Source of the DNA: Oerskovia flava
Lineage (GTDB): Bacteria; Actinomycetota; Actinomycetes; Actinomycetales; Cellulomonadaceae
DNA length: 64,000 nucleotides
Direction of reading: 5' to 3'
NCBI RefSeq assembly: GCF_026163685.1
Contig: NZ_JAOXSR010000001.1
Coordinates: 868,001 to 932,000 of the forward strand
Position 1 is the first letter of the stretch; every line of letters begins with the position of its first letter. The position numbers and the translations under genes were made by a program. The notes beneath the pieces were generated by a model. The model made no database searches. It had not been told where the DNA came from and was given only the letters and a program-made list of their open reading frames with translations. Below are positions 37,288 through 47,082 of this stretch, piece by piece.

Positions 37288-38843
37288 GCTCCGGTCACCG
37301 CCTCCACGTAGGTCGTGGTGTCCACGAGGTTGTACGCCGCGATCTCGCTCAGCTCCATGAGTCCTTGCGCGCCGAGGCCGAGCGCCACGGTGAGCGCGGC
37401 GAGGAAGACCGCCGGGGCGGCGAGCGCGAGGTTGATCTTGCGTCGCGGCTGGACGGCCAGGATGGTCGTCGCGTCGCGGGCCTGCGCTTCGTCGAACTCT
37501 CCGCTGACGTGCTCCGGGGTCACGGAGCCACGGGGGACGACCCCCGGCCGTCCCCAGAAGGTCCCGGACCAGATCTTCAGCATCGACATCAGCGTGATGA
37601 TGCTGACGACCAGCATCACGACGACGGCAGCCACCTGGCCGGAGTCCAGCGCCGCGGTGATGAGCGCGAGCTTGGCGACGAAACCTGAGAAGGGCGGGAT
37701 CCCGGCCAGCGACATCGCGGCGATGAAGAACGTCACTGCGATGAGCGGTTCCGCCCGGGCGATGCCGTGCACGCTGCCGAGCGGCCCGGTCCCGTAGCGG
37801 ACCTCCACCGCACCCGTCGACAGGAACAGCGACGCCTTGACGATCATGTGGTGCAGCAGGTAGAAGATCCCCGCCGTGAGACCGATCGGTCCGAAGAGCG
37901 CGACCCCTAGCAGGATGTAGCCGATCTGGCTGACCATGTGGAACGCCAGGATCGACCGGGTCGAGTTCTCGCCGACCGCACCGAGCACGCCGACGATCAT
38001 CGTGAGGGAGAACATCACGACGCCGATCCACAGGTACTCGCTCATCCCCTCGAAGACGACCGCGTAGATCCGGTAGATGGCGTAGATCGCGACCTTGGTG
38101 TGCAGACCGGAGAACAGCGCCGTGACGGCCGGGGAGGCGTCCGGGTAGGCACGGGCGAGCCAGCCGTGCACGGGCACGACCGCGGCCTTCATCGACAGGG
38201 CGAACAGGCACACGGCGACGGCGATCGCGACGACGGGGGAGTCCTTCGCCGCGCCGGCGAGCTCGGCGATGTTCACCGTCCCGGCGACACCGTAGGTGAG
38301 CCCGACGCCTGCGAGGAAGACGGTCGAGATGAGGAGGTTCGCCGTCACGTACAGGCGTGAGCCGGTCACGCGGCGCAGCGGCGCACGGCCGGGCGCGGAC
38401 ATCACCAGGAGGCCGTAGGACGGCAGCAGCATGACCTCGACGAACACGAAGAGGTTGAACAGGTCGGCCGTGAGCAGCGCGCCGTTCACCCCCGCGGCGA
38501 GCACGAGGACCAGCGGCGCGAAGAACCGCAGGCGCACATGCGTCGAGGCCACCGCGAACGCCGAGCACGTCACGGACAGGACCGCCGTCAGCGTGAGCAT
38601 GAGTGCGGTGAACATGTCGGCGGCGAAGGGGATCGAGATGCCGAACGGCCACAGCCCGATCCCGTGCGCGAGCGCGGAACCGTCGGCGGTCTCGACGATC
38701 AGGGCGATGCCGGCGAGGCCGGACGCCGTGAGCGTCGCGAGCAGGACCGACGTCGACCAGTGACGTGAGCCGGGCACGAGGAGCAGCACGGCCGCCGCGA
38801 CCAGCGGGACGGCGACGAACAGCGGCAGGAGAGTCGCGGTCAT
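37284..38843 (-). CDS. mrpD: Na+/H+ antiporter subunit D
   Basis: A 519-aa subunit related to complex I ND5/ND4 antiporter-like subunits, with about 14 transmembrane helices. Conserved marks are the charged helix around LLVMSAPGRAP/LISTVFLAGVG, KAAVVPVHGWLARAYPDASP (key Lys and His), LFSGLHTKVAIYAIYRIY, LLHHMIVKASLF and GIPPFSGFVAKLAL. It forms the ion path together with MrpA. The C-terminus has a ~50-residue soluble insert (PRGSVTPEHVSGEFDEAQ) before the last helix. Both ends overlap neighbouring genes by 4 nt. Confidence 0.95.
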   Translation of the reverse strand: MTATLLPLFVAVPLVAAAVLLLVPGSRHWSTSVLLATLTASGLAGIALIVETADGSALAHGIGLWPFGISIPFAADMFTALMLTLTAVLSVTCSAFAVASTHVRLRFFAPLVLVLAAGVNGALLTADLFNLFVFVEVMLLPSYGLLVMSAPGRAPLRRVTGSRLYVTANLLISTVFLAGVGLTYGVAGTVNIAELAGAAKDSPVVAIAVAVCLFALSMKAAVVPVHGWLARAYPDASPAVTALFSGLHTKVAIYAIYRIYAVVFEGMSEYLWIGVVMFSLTMIVGVLGAVGENSTRSILAFHMVSQIGYILLGVALFGPIGLTAGIFYLLHHMIVKASLFLSTGAVEVRYGTGPLGSVHGIARAEPLIAVTFFIAAMSLAGIPPFSGFVAKLALITAALDSGQVAAVVVMLVVSIITLMSMLKIWSGTFWGRPGVVPRGSVTPEHVSGEFDEAQARDATTILAVQPRRKINLALAAPAVFLAALTVALGLGAQGLMELSEIAAYNLVDTTTYVEAVTGA

Positions 38844-39301
38844 GCGTCCGCTCCCGTCGTGCTGCTACCGGTGCTGGTGCCGCTGCCGGTGCCGCCGCCG
38901 GACCCGGTGCTCAGGGTCATGCCGTGCGCCCGCGCGATCTCCTCGATCGGCGGTGGATCCTCGTGCGCGCCACGGTCGGCGCGCGCCGCGTCGGACAGGA
39001 CGTCGGTGTCGTCGTCACCGCGCCCGACGACGGAGAGGGACAGCATGTAGATCGTGATCGCGAACGCGATGACGATCGCGGTGAGGACGAACGCCTGCGG
39101 CAGCGGGTCCGCGGTGGTCGCCGGATCAGGGGAGTCGCCGAGGGGCTGCCCTCGCCGGTCGGCGCCGCCGGCGGCGAGCAGCAGGACGTTGACGGCGTGG
39201 CTGAGGAGGATGAAGCCGAGCACGATGCGGAGCATCTCGCGCTGGAGCACGAGATAGATGCCGCCGGCGACGAGGAGCCCGACGATGATCGCGAGCGTCA
39301 T
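38840..39301 (-). CDS. mrpC: Na+/H+ antiporter subunit C
   Basis: A 153-aa MnhC (NuoK-like) subunit with three transmembrane helices in residues 1-100: LAIIVGLLVAGGIYLVLQRE, RIVLGFILLSHAVNVLLLAA and PQAFVLTAIVIAFAITIYML. The PLPQAFVLTAIVI motif is typical. The C-terminal ~45 residues are acidic and then Gly/Ser/Thr-rich low complexity (GSGGGTGSGTSTGSSTTG), not part of the fold. It overlaps mrpA and mrpD by 4 nt each. Confidence 0.94.
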   Translation of the reverse strand: MTLAIIVGLLVAGGIYLVLQREMLRIVLGFILLSHAVNVLLLAAGGADRRGQPLGDSPDPATTADPLPQAFVLTAIVIAFAITIYMLSLSVVGRGDDDTDVLSDAARADRGAHEDPPPIEEIARAHGMTLSTGSGGGTGSGTSTGSSTTGADA

Positions 39302-42207
39302 GCGGTCTCCTTCGGGTTCGTGGACGGTCGGTGGGCGCCGGCGATCGCCGGTTCCTGCGGTGGGGGCGGTTCTGTCCCCTCGGTGTAGGCACCGGTGTCC
39401 GCACCGGTGCCGCCGTCGGCGTCCGCATCCGTGCCGGCCGCGGGTGTCGGGGGTGGCTCGTCGACGCTCACCGTGCCGACCGGCGGCGGGTTGCTGCCGA
39501 GCAGGTCGAGCGCCGCGACGACCACTCCGATGACGGCGAGGTAGACCCCGACGTCGAAGATCAGGGCAGTGGTCAGGTGCATCCCCAGGGCGTCGACGTG
39601 CAGCGGCCGCAGGAAGGACCCGTCGACCAGACCGGCGAGGCCTGTGACGACGGCGATGAGCACGCCGCCGCCGATGAGCGGGTAGTACGGCGTGCGCCGC
39701 GGGGAGTCCGACGTCGCGGCGAGGTAGGCCAGCGCGAAGCCGGATGCCGCGACCAGGGCCGCGATGAACCCCCCGCCGGGGGCGTTGTGCCCGCGGAACA
39801 GGAAGTAGAGCGAGAAGGCGATCATGAGCGGCACGAGCGGCTTGGCCAGCGAACGGGTGAACAGCCCGTTCTGCACGGGGTCGACGAGCGGCGAGCGGGG
39901 GAGCACCGCGATGGCGGGGCCGCCGTCGCGCGAGCGCATGGGCAGCGCCCGTGCCGACTCGAGCAGGACCGCGACGACTACGCCGGCGATCCCGAGGACG
40001 GTGAGCTCACCCAGGGTGTCGAGCGCGCGGTAGTCCACGAGGATCGTGTTCACCACGTTGCTGCCGCCCGTGTCGTCCGGCGCATTGAGCAGGAAGTGCT
40101 CGCCGGCGGCGGACAGGTCACGCCGCCCGGTGAGCGCGAACGTCGCGAGGCCCGCGGAGAGCCCACCGAGGACCGCGATCGTGCCGGTGACCAGCACGCG
40201 CCGCGGGGGCACCTTCCGGAACCTGCGAGGGAGCCTGCGCAGCAGCAGGACCGCGACGACGACGGTGAGGAACTCGACGAGGAGCTGGGTCAGCGCGACG
40301 TCGGCGGCGCCGAGGGCGAAGAACAGCACCGCAACCGCGAAGCCGACGATGCCGATGACGGCCACCGACCCGAGGCGCGACCGAGCGGTGACGGCCGCCC
40401 CGACACCGAGGGCTACGATCCCCAGCAGCACCCAGTCGAGCGGGCGCGAGGTCTCGCGCGCGTCGCCGAGGCCCGTGACGGACGCGGCGGCGGCCACGGC
40501 GACGACCGCGATCGCGACGACCGGGATCGCCAGGTGCCGTGCCGGGGCGTCGGTCCGGGTGAGGTCGCCGACCCGAGCGCCGAAAGCGACCGTCCAGCGT
40601 TGCCAGGCGGCGACCGCCTCGACGCCGGTGAACGGGAAGAGCTGACGCCCGAGGACGCGCTCGACGGTGCGCGAGCGGAGCACGAGCAGCAGGCCGAGGG
40701 CGTAGATGACGAGCGAGATGCCGAGCTCGGGGGTGATCCCGTGCCAGAGCGTGAGGTGCGCGTCGACCTCGCTGCCGGCCGCCGCGCTCGCCGCCGACCC
40801 GGTGATCGTGTCGAGCAGCGCGGCGCCGGGGCCGAGGAGCAGGCCGAGCGCGGCAGGGATCGCGGCGGGCAGGACGAGCCCGAGCGAGCCCTCGCGCATC
40901 GTGGAGCGCAGCTCGTCGTCGGGAACGCCCGGGAGCGTACGCAGCACGATGCGTCCGCAGTAGGCGAACGTGAACACCGCGCCGAGCGCGGCGACACCGG
41001 CGGTCACGGGACCGGCCCATCCGGGAGCCTCGAGCATCCCGGCGAGCACCGACTCCTTGCTGACGAAGCCGAGGAGCGGGGGCAGCCCGGCCATCGATGT
41101 CGCGGCGAGCACGATCGCCACGGCCGTGAGCGGCATCGCCCGCCCGACGCCGGCGAGGCGACGGATGTCGCGTGTGCCTGTCTGGTGGTCGAGGACGCCG
41201 ACGAGCATAAAGGCCGCCGACTTGAACAGCGCGTGGGCGACGGTGTGCACGCAGGCCGCGAGCAGCGCGGTGGGCGTGCCGATGCCGATGACCGCGACGA
41301 GCAGGCCCAGCTGGCTCACCGTCGAGTACGCGAGCAGCTCCTTGAGGTCGTTGCGCTGGAGCGCGAACACCGCCCCCATGACTGTGGTGATCAGGCCGAC
41401 CGTGACGAGCAGGATGTTCCACACCGGTACCTCGGCGAGCGCGGCGGAGAACCGCAGCAGCAGGTAGATCCCGGCCTTGACCATCGCCGCGGCGTGCAGG
41501 TACGCGCTCACCGGCGTCGGGGCGACCATGGCGTCGGGCAGCCACGCGTGGAAAGGAAACTGGGCAGACTTCGTGAACGCGGCGAGCGCGACGAGAACCG
41601 CGATCGTCGCGGCGAAGGTGGTGTCCTGCGACCAGACGGGGTCAACGAGGATCGCGCTGAGCTGCGTCGTCCCGGTGACCACGGACATGGCGATGACGGC
41701 ACCGAGCAGGCACAGGCCGCCGGCGACCGTCACGAGGAAGGTCCGCACCGCGGGCGCGTGTGCTTGCGGGCTGGTGCGCGCGATGAGGAAGAACGAGCAG
41801 ACCGTCGTGAACTCCCACATGACGAAGAGCAGGATCACGTCGTCGGCCAGCACGAGGCCCGTCATCGCCGCCGCGAAGGCGGTCATCAGCCCGTAGAAGC
41901 CGGGGTGCGGGCCGGGGCGCAGGTACTTCGCGGAGTACGCGAGCACGGCCGCGCCGACCCCCAGCACGAGCATGACGAACATGCCCGTCAGCCCGTCGTA
42001 GCGCAGGTGCAGCGCGACGTCGAGCGAGGGGATCCATGCCACGGACCACTCGGTGCCGGTGGCGGGAGGTGCGATCCCGATCCACAGGGCGAGCGCGAGG
42101 AGCCCGGCAGCGAGAGGCCACCCGGCAGCACGGCCGAGGGCGCGACCGAGGAAGGGGGCGATCAGCGCGAGGAGCGCGGTGAGCCCGAGGACGGCAGGGA
42201 GCATCAC
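39298..42207 (-). CDS. mrpA: Na+/H+ antiporter subunit A with fused subunit B
   Basis: A 969-aa fusion and the first gene of the operon. Residues 1 to about 770 are MrpA: SAKYLRPGPHPGFYGLM, MWEFTTVCSFFLI, AQFPFHAWLPDAMVAPTPVS, YLHAAAMVKAGIYLLLRFS and ALFKSAAFMLVGVLDHQTGT, giving about 18-20 helices. From about residue 780 the MnhB module follows, with the signature FRGHNAPGGGFIAALVAA and then PYYPLIGGGVLI. This fusion explains why no separate mrpB gene is present. A Pro/Asp/Gly-rich low-complexity tail ends the protein. GTG at 42207 or the next ATG can start it. The 190-nt gap upstream, shared with the DUF1697 gene end, should hold the operon promoter. Confidence 0.94.
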   Translation of the reverse strand: MMLPAVLGLTALLALIAPFLGRALGRAAGWPLAAGLLALALWIGIAPPATGTEWSVAWIPSLDVALHLRYDGLTGMFVMLVLGVGAAVLAYSAKYLRPGPHPGFYGLMTAFAAAMTGLVLADDVILLFVMWEFTTVCSFFLIARTSPQAHAPAVRTFLVTVAGGLCLLGAVIAMSVVTGTTQLSAILVDPVWSQDTTFAATIAVLVALAAFTKSAQFPFHAWLPDAMVAPTPVSAYLHAAAMVKAGIYLLLRFSAALAEVPVWNILLVTVGLITTVMGAVFALQRNDLKELLAYSTVSQLGLLVAVIGIGTPTALLAACVHTVAHALFKSAAFMLVGVLDHQTGTRDIRRLAGVGRAMPLTAVAIVLAATSMAGLPPLLGFVSKESVLAGMLEAPGWAGPVTAGVAALGAVFTFAYCGRIVLRTLPGVPDDELRSTMREGSLGLVLPAAIPAALGLLLGPGAALLDTITGSAASAAAGSEVDAHLTLWHGITPELGISLVIYALGLLLVLRSRTVERVLGRQLFPFTGVEAVAAWQRWTVAFGARVGDLTRTDAPARHLAIPVVAIAVVAVAAAASVTGLGDARETSRPLDWVLLGIVALGVGAAVTARSRLGSVAVIGIVGFAVAVLFFALGAADVALTQLLVEFLTVVVAVLLLRRLPRRFRKVPPRRVLVTGTIAVLGGLSAGLATFALTGRRDLSAAGEHFLLNAPDDTGGSNVVNTILVDYRALDTLGELTVLGIAGVVVAVLLESARALPMRSRDGGPAIAVLPRSPLVDPVQNGLFTRSLAKPLVPLMIAFSLYFLFRGHNAPGGGFIAALVAASGFALAYLAATSDSPRRTPYYPLIGGGVLIAVVTGLAGLVDGSFLRPLHVDALGMHLTTALIFDVGVYLAVIGVVVAALDLLGSNPPPVGTVSVDEPPPTPAAGTDADADGGTGADTGAYTEGTEPPPPQEPAIAGAHRPSTNPKETA

Positions 42208-42397
42208 GAAGGCGGACCTTGTCGTTGTGGAGCCGGTGGAGGACGAACGGGTCAGGCGTCGTGGGGCGGGGCTGACCCTGCCTGGTCCGCTCCCCAGGCC
42301 GAGACGTACCCGTTGGTGCCCCGTGCTCGGTGCTGGGCGATCGGTCCCCGAGACGGTTCATGACGGAACCGGCGCGCCCGGTACCTGTTCGCCTCGA

Positions 42398-42949
42398 TCA
42401 CCCGGGGAGTCTACCGGCCATCTCCGCGAGCCGGGTGATCGTCGTCCAGTTCCGGGCGGTCAGCGCAGTGGACGCGGCCCGCGCGAGCACGGCGGACGTG
42501 AGCCGCGAGCGCCCGATCCCGTCGGGGTACGTGACGTACAGCACGCCGTCGACGACGGTCGCGCGTTCGCGTCCGGGGTGCTCGGCCACGAGGCGGGCGA
42601 CGCCCTCGGCGTCGATCTCCTCGGTGCCCACGAGCACGAGCAGGTGCGCGGGGTCGTCGCGCGCGGCCTCGGGGTAGGGGTTGGCAGTCACGATGCCCGC
42701 GATCCTCGTCGCGGAGAGGGTGACGGCGTGCACGTCGAGGCCCAGTGCGTCGAGCAGGCCCGACCGGATCCGTGCCGAGACCTCCGCGGGCGAGGCGTCG
42801 CCTGTCCCGGCCACCAGGTTCCCGCTCGCCAGGTGGGTCCGTGGGTCGGTGAACCCGGCGTCGGTCGCGACCTGGCGCAGGGTCTGCGACCGCACGACGC
42901 GCCTGCCCCCGACGTTCACGCCGAGGAGCAGGACGACGGAGGTGGTCAT
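42398..42949 (-). CDS. DUF1697 family protein
   Basis: A 183-aa protein of DUF1697, function unknown. Family marks are LLLGVNVGGRRVV near the start, TDPRTHLASGNLV, then a C-terminal part with VTYPDGIGRSRLT and TARNWTTITRLAEMA. It is soluble and cytoplasmic. The ATG overlaps the amidase stop by 4 nt, so it is the second gene of a coupled pair. It ends 190 nt before the mrpA start; I see a GC palindrome at 42368-42382 (ACCGG-CGCGC-CCGGT) there, which may be its terminator or part of the mrp leader. Confidence 0.88.
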   Translation of the reverse strand: MTTSVVLLLGVNVGGRRVVRSQTLRQVATDAGFTDPRTHLASGNLVAGTGDASPAEVSARIRSGLLDALGLDVHAVTLSATRIAGIVTANPYPEAARDDPAHLLVLVGTEEIDAEGVARLVAEHPGRERATVVDGVLYVTYPDGIGRSRLTSAVLARAASTALTARNWTTITRLAEMAGRLPG

Positions 42950-44427
42950 CGCGGGCCTGTCGGCAGCCTGGTCGTGGCGTGGACCGGCGGACGGCGGTGC
43001 GCCCAGGGTGCGGCGGTCTCGAGCTGGGCGGCCAGGGCGAGCAGCACGGCGTCCTGCCCGTGCGCGGCACCGAGCATCACGCCGACGGGCAGCCGGACGC
43101 CGTCGGCGGTGGCCTCGCCGAGCGGCAGACTGATGGCCGGTCGGCCCGTGAGGTTCCATACGCTCGTCCACGGGGTGAAGGCGCTCTGCGCGGCGAAGTC
43201 CGCGGCGGGGTCGTGGTCTTCCCGCTGCGAGCCGACCCGTGCGGGCAGCTGCGCGAGGGTGGGTGAGAGCACGACGTCGACCCCGGCCCAGGCGGCCGCG
43301 ACCTCCCGGGTGAGCGTCTGGACCGCCGTGAGCGCTCGGGCGTGCTCCAGCCCGGTCACGTCCCGCCCGCGCGCACGAAGCCATCGGCTCAGCGGGGTGA
43401 GGAGGTGCTCGTCCTCGGGGTCGATCTCGGCCGAGAGCGCACCGACCGACCACAGCGCGGCGAACGAGGACCAGCGCTCGGCGTCGAACGGCGGGTCGAT
43501 CTCCACGACCTCGTGCCCCAGCTCCTCGAGCAGGTGGGCCGTGTCGAGGGCCGCCTGCCGGCACGCCGGGTCGACCGGGGCGTCCGTCGCGATGATTGGC
43601 GCGGTGAGGAGGCCGACCCGGACCAGGGGCGGCCGCTCGCACGCGTCGAGGTACGTCGTCGGGCCGCGCCCCGCGCACCCGCTCACGAAGGTGTCGCCGG
43701 GCCAGGGCTGGGCCAGGACGTCGAGGAAGGCGGCGGTGTCGCGCACCGTGCGGGTCAGCACGCCGTGGGAGGCGAGGCCGGGGCCGTCGACCCCGTAGGG
43801 ACCGGGGCTCACGAGCCCGCGCGACGGCTTGAGCCCGACGAGGCCGCAGGCCGAGGCGGGGATGCGCAGCGAGCCCCCGCCGTCACTGCCGTGGGCGACG
43901 GGCACGATCCCGGCGGCGACGGCCGCGCCCGCGCCGCCGCTCGACCCGCCCGCCGAGCGCGACAGGTCCCAGGGGGTGCGCGCGGGCGGGCCGGTGTCCG
44001 GCTCGGTGTAGGGCGGCAGGCCGAGCTCGGGGGTGCTCGTCTTGCCGACCATGATCGTGCCGGCCCGGCGCAGGAGGGTGACCACGCCGTCGTCGTACGG
44101 GGCGGTGACCTCGATCGCGGCGGATCCGGCGCGCAGCGGCACGCCCGCGACCATCGTGAGGTCCTTGACGGGGCACGGGACGCCGAGGAAGGGCGGCAGG
44201 TCGTGCAGCGACCCGGAGCGTCGGGCCGCAACGAGCGCGTCCTGCGCCGCGACGGCCTGCGCGCGGGCGAGGTCGGCGGTCACGGCGGCGAAGGCGCCCA
44301 CCGTCTCGCCGAGCGCGTCGACCGCCGCGAGCGTCGCGTCGAGCGCCTCGACCGGTGAGACGTCACCACGCCGCACGGCCAGGGCCAGCCCGCGGGCGTC
44401 GAACCCGGTCCACGTCGCGTCGGTCAT
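42946..44427 (-). CDS. Amidase signature enzyme
   Basis: A 493-aa amidase. The catalytic triad is K88 in PVKDL, the cis-Ser S163 in GGSSGG and the nucleophile S186 in [32 protein letters not shown] is the full signature. It hydrolyses a carboxylic amide; substrate unknown, with GatA activity unlikely since gatB/gatC are absent and the C-terminal half differs. The ATG at 44427 is chosen because further upstream lies the promoter area of phoH. It is co-transcribed with the overlapping DUF1697 gene. Confidence 0.92.
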   Translation of the reverse strand: MTDATWTGFDARGLALAVRRGDVSPVEALDATLAAVDALGETVGAFAAVTADLARAQAVAAQDALVAARRSGSLHDLPPFLGVPCPVKDLTMVAGVPLRAGSAAIEVTAPYDDGVVTLLRRAGTIMVGKTSTPELGLPPYTEPDTGPPARTPWDLSRSAGGSSGGAGAAVAAGIVPVAHGSDGGGSLRIPASACGLVGLKPSRGLVSPGPYGVDGPGLASHGVLTRTVRDTAAFLDVLAQPWPGDTFVSGCAGRGPTTYLDACERPPLVRVGLLTAPIIATDAPVDPACRQAALDTAHLLEELGHEVVEIDPPFDAERWSSFAALWSVGALSAEIDPEDEHLLTPLSRWLRARGRDVTGLEHARALTAVQTLTREVAAAWAGVDVVLSPTLAQLPARVGSQREDHDPAADFAAQSAFTPWTSVWNLTGRPAISLPLGEATADGVRLPVGVMLGAAHGQDAVLLALAAQLETAAPWAHRRPPVHATTRLPTGPR

Positions 44428-44583
44428 GGTGACGAGCGTAGGCGGAACGGTCGTCCAGGGCTCCGCAGGGTTAATTCCGCGTGACATCTCGGCGACACGG
44501 GGCTGTTGGGCTGGTGACAGGAATCACACGGGCGTAGTTTCGGGAGCACAGGACGGCACCAGCCGTCCCCGGGAGGCCAGCCC

Positions 44584-44727
44584 ATGGAGTTCACGCTCCG
44601 CGCAGGAGGGCCGGCACCGGCTCCGCTGCACCTGCGGCCGGTCGCCTGCCCCACCCAACAGCCCGCCACGCCCCGGCCCGCCTCGACGGGGACCGGGAAC
44701 GGGGTCGGGCGGCGAGAACGGCGCTGA
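44584..44727 (+). CDS. Short ORF overlapping phoH2 (possible PhoAT-like antitoxin or leader peptide)
   Basis: A 47-aa frame beginning [12 protein letters not shown] and ending GRRERR. Its ATG has GGGAGG 7 nt upstream, and its TGA overlaps the ATG of the PIN-PhoH gene (TGATG). Upstream, TAGTTT at 44535-44540 is a candidate -10 with GTGACA as a -35, giving a short leader. In mycobacteria, PhoH2 is preceded by a small overlapping gene, phoAT, that counters the PIN ribonuclease. The position fits; the Pro/Gly/Arg-rich sequence does not let me confirm it. A regulatory leader peptide is the other reading. Confidence 0.5.
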   Translation: MEFTLRAGGPAPAPLHLRPVACPTQQPATPRPASTGTGNGVGRRERR

Positions 44728-46133
44728 TGCGCCGGAGGGAGCCTGCCGTGGTCCGCAACGCACCTGAACCCGTCTCGGTACCAGGACCTGCATCGGACGA
44801 TGCACCAGCCGGTGGGGAGGGGCGTCGGACCTTCGTCGTCGACACCTCCGTCCTGCTGTCCGACCCGCGGGCCATCCTGCGGTTCGCCGAGCACGACGTC
44901 GTCCTGCCGGTCGTCGTCATCACCGAGCTCGAGGCCAAGCGCCATCACGCCGAGCTCGGCTACTTCGCCCGCAGCGCGCTGCGGATGCTGGACGACCTGC
45001 GCATCACCCACGGCCGCCTCGACGCGCCCCTGCCCGTCGGTGACGGCGGAGGGACGCTGCGGGTCGAGCTCAACCACACGGACCCGACCGTGCTGCCTGC
45101 GGGCTTCCGGCTCGGCGACAACGACACGCGCATCCTGTCCGTCGCGGCGAACCTGTCGGCCGAGGGCTACGACGTGACGGTCGTGTCCAAGGACCTGCCG
45201 ATGCGCGTCAAGGCGTCGGCGGTCGGCATCGCGGCCGAGGAGTACCGGGCCGAGCTCGCCGTCGACTCCGGGTGGACGGGCATGAGCGAGATCGACCTGG
45301 CCGACGAGCAGATGGCCGAGCTGTGGGAGAACGACTCGATCGAGCTCGCCGAGCTCGACCCGCTCGTCCTCGCCGGCGCCGGGCCGCTCTTGTGCCACAC
45401 CGGCCTCGTGGTGCACTCGCCGCGGGGCTCGGCGCTCGGTCGCGTCACCGCGGACAAGCACGTCCAGCTCGTGCGCGGCGACCAGGAGCTCTTCGGGGTG
45501 CACGGCCGCTCGGCCGAGCAGCGCATTGCGATCGACCTGCTCCTCGACGACGAGATCGGGATCGTCTCCATGGGCGGGCGCGCCGGGACGGGGAAGTCGG
45601 CGCTCGCCCTGTGCGCCGGCCTCGAGGCCGTGCTCGAACGCCGCAAGCACCGCAAGATCATGGTGTTCCGTCCCCTGTACGCGGTGGGCGGCCAGGACCT
45701 CGGCTACCTGCCGGGCTCCGAGGCGGAGAAGATGAACCCCTGGGCGCAGGCGGTGTTCGACACGCTCGGCGCGCTCGTCTCGCCGGACGTCGTCGAAGAG
45801 GTGATCGACCGCGAGCTGCTCGAGGTGCTGCCGCTGACCCACATCCGTGGGCGCTCGCTGCACGACGCGTTCGTCATCGTCGACGAGGCCCAGTCCCTCG
45901 AGCGCAACGTGCTGCTGACGGTGCTCTCCCGGATCGGCCAGTCGTCGCGCGTGATCCTCACGCACGACGTCGCGCAGCGGGACAACCTGCGGGTCGGGCG
46001 GCACGACGGCGTCGCGGCCGTCATCGAGGCGCTCAAGGGCCATCCGCTGTTCGCGCACGTCACGCTGACCCGGTCCGAGCGCTCGCCCGTCGCCGCGCTC
46101 GTGACCGAGATGCTGGAGAGCATCGAGGTCTGA
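44727..46133 (+). CDS. phoH2: PIN-PhoH protein (PhoH2-type RNase/RNA helicase)
   Basis: A 468-aa protein. An N-terminal PIN ribonuclease domain (about residues 34-170) starts with [13 protein letters not shown] (D39) and holds [11 protein letters not shown] and [11 protein letters not shown], the acidic metal-binding positions. The C-terminal PhoH domain (from about 250) is a P-loop ATPase: Walker [14 protein letters not shown] (K290) and Walker [10 protein letters not shown] (D386), with [18 protein letters not shown] between them. PhoH2 proteins unwind and cut RNA and are reported as toxins with a small upstream antitoxin in mycobacteria. A short ORF overlaps its start here. It ends at a strong hairpin. 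Confidence 0.93.
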   Translation: MRRREPAVVRNAPEPVSVPGPASDDAPAGGEGRRTFVVDTSVLLSDPRAILRFAEHDVVLPVVVITELEAKRHHAELGYFARSALRMLDDLRITHGRLDAPLPVGDGGGTLRVELNHTDPTVLPAGFRLGDNDTRILSVAANLSAEGYDVTVVSKDLPMRVKASAVGIAAEEYRAELAVDSGWTGMSEIDLADEQMAELWENDSIELAELDPLVLAGAGPLLCHTGLVVHSPRGSALGRVTADKHVQLVRGDQELFGVHGRSAEQRIAIDLLLDDEIGIVSMGGRAGTGKSALALCAGLEAVLERRKHRKIMVFRPLYAVGGQDLGYLPGSEAEKMNPWAQAVFDTLGALVSPDVVEEVIDRELLEVLPLTHIRGRSLHDAFVIVDEAQSLERNVLLTVLSRIGQSSRVILTHDVAQRDNLRVGRHDGVAAVIEALKGHPLFAHVTLTRSERSPVAALVTEMLESIEV

Positions 46134-46140
46134 GGAAGGG

Positions 46141-46186
46141 CCCGCGTCCCGGTGGCCGGCCGACGGGCCGGCGACCGGGACGCGGG
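46141..46186. terminator. Bidirectional terminator between phoH2 and the ABC operon
   Basis: Stems of 13 bp (CCCGCGTCCCGGT) and 7 bp (GCCGGCC), separated by a single G-G mismatch, with a 4-nt GACG loop. It lies 7 nt after the phoH2 stop and 5 nt from the stop of the convergent permease gene. Confidence 0.85.
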
Positions 46187-46191
46187 TGCGT

Positions 46192-47082
46192 CTAGCGGTC
46201 GGTGGTCGTGCGCATCCCGGTCCGCACCAGGACGACGTTCTCGACGATCTGCACCACGTTGTACAGGACGAGCGAGACGGCGGTGACCAGCACCACGCTC
46301 GACCAGATGAACGAGAACTGCACCTGCGGGATGGCCTGGTTGATCGCGGAGCCGATACCGTCGCCGGTCGCGAGCCACTCCGCGAGCAGCGCCCCGGTGA
46401 TCGCGCCCGGGACCGAGATGCGCACCGCGGCGAAGAACGCCGGCAGGGACGCCGGGAGCGCGACCATCCGCAGGGCGTGCCAGGGGGACCCGCCGTAGAC
46501 GTGCACGACGTCGGTCATCTGCTGCGAGGCCGAGGACAGCCCGGCCGCGATGGTGACGAGGGCGGGGAAGAGCACCACGATCCCGCCGATGACGGCGACG
46601 GCCGCGACGTCCCGCCCGACGATCATGATGATCACCGGCGCCATGGCGATGAGCGGCACGGACCGCAGCAGCATCGCGACCGGCATGAGCGCGTTCTCGG
46701 CGCCCTTCCACAGGCGGAAGCTCACGGCGCCGGCCAGCGCGACGAGGAGCCCTGTACAGAACCCGACGAACGAGTGGTACAGCGTGATGCCGAGCGGTGC
46801 CGTGACCGCGGCACGGTGCGCGGCGGCGTCGGGAGAGACCACCAGGTGGTCCCACACGTCGGCGGGGCTCTTCGCGACGTAGGGGCTGACGTCGAAGACG
46901 AGCAGCACCCCCCACCACAGGGCGAGCACGACGACCACGGTCAGGGCGAAGGTCAGCAGACCACGACCGATCGTGCGCAGCACGTCCCGCGTCGCCTCCC
47001 GCCGGACCCGTCGTCGCAGGAGGGCGAGGTCGTGGGTGGTCGGCCCGTCCGGCCCGGGGACCGTCGCGGTCGGGGCGCTCAC
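46192..47082 (-). CDS. ABC importer permease (NitT/TauT type), second
   Basis: A 296-aa inner-membrane permease with six transmembrane helices. The cytoplasmic coupling loop is GGSPWHALRMVALPASLPAF, the EAA-type motif; ITGALLAEWLATGDGIGSAI is the conserved stretch after it. It belongs to the SsuC/TauC/ThiX group that serves taurine, nitrate, sulfonate or thiamine-precursor importers. The GTG at 47082 overlaps the stop of the first permease gene by 4 nt. It is the last gene of a four-gene operon ending at the hairpin near 46141. Confidence 0.9.
   Translation of the reverse strand: MSAPTATVPGPDGPTTHDLALLRRRVRREATRDVLRTIGRGLLTFALTVVVVLALWWGVLLVFDVSPYVAKSPADVWDHLVVSPDAAAHRAAVTAPLGITLYHSFVGFCTGLLVALAGAVSFRLWKGAENALMPVAMLLRSVPLIAMAPVIIMIVGRDVAAVAVIGGIVVLFPALVTIAAGLSSASQQMTDVVHVYGGSPWHALRMVALPASLPAFFAAVRISVPGAITGALLAEWLATGDGIGSAINQAIPQVQFSFIWSSVVLVTAVSLVLYNVVQIVENVVLVRTGMRTTTDR

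Noticed and set aside
39331-42363. A 1010-codon open frame on the plus strand opposite mrpA
   Set aside because: It is a G+C-driven antisense shadow: its product is rich in Arg, Glu, Gly and Asp with no domains, while the minus strand encodes a complete MrpA-MrpB.
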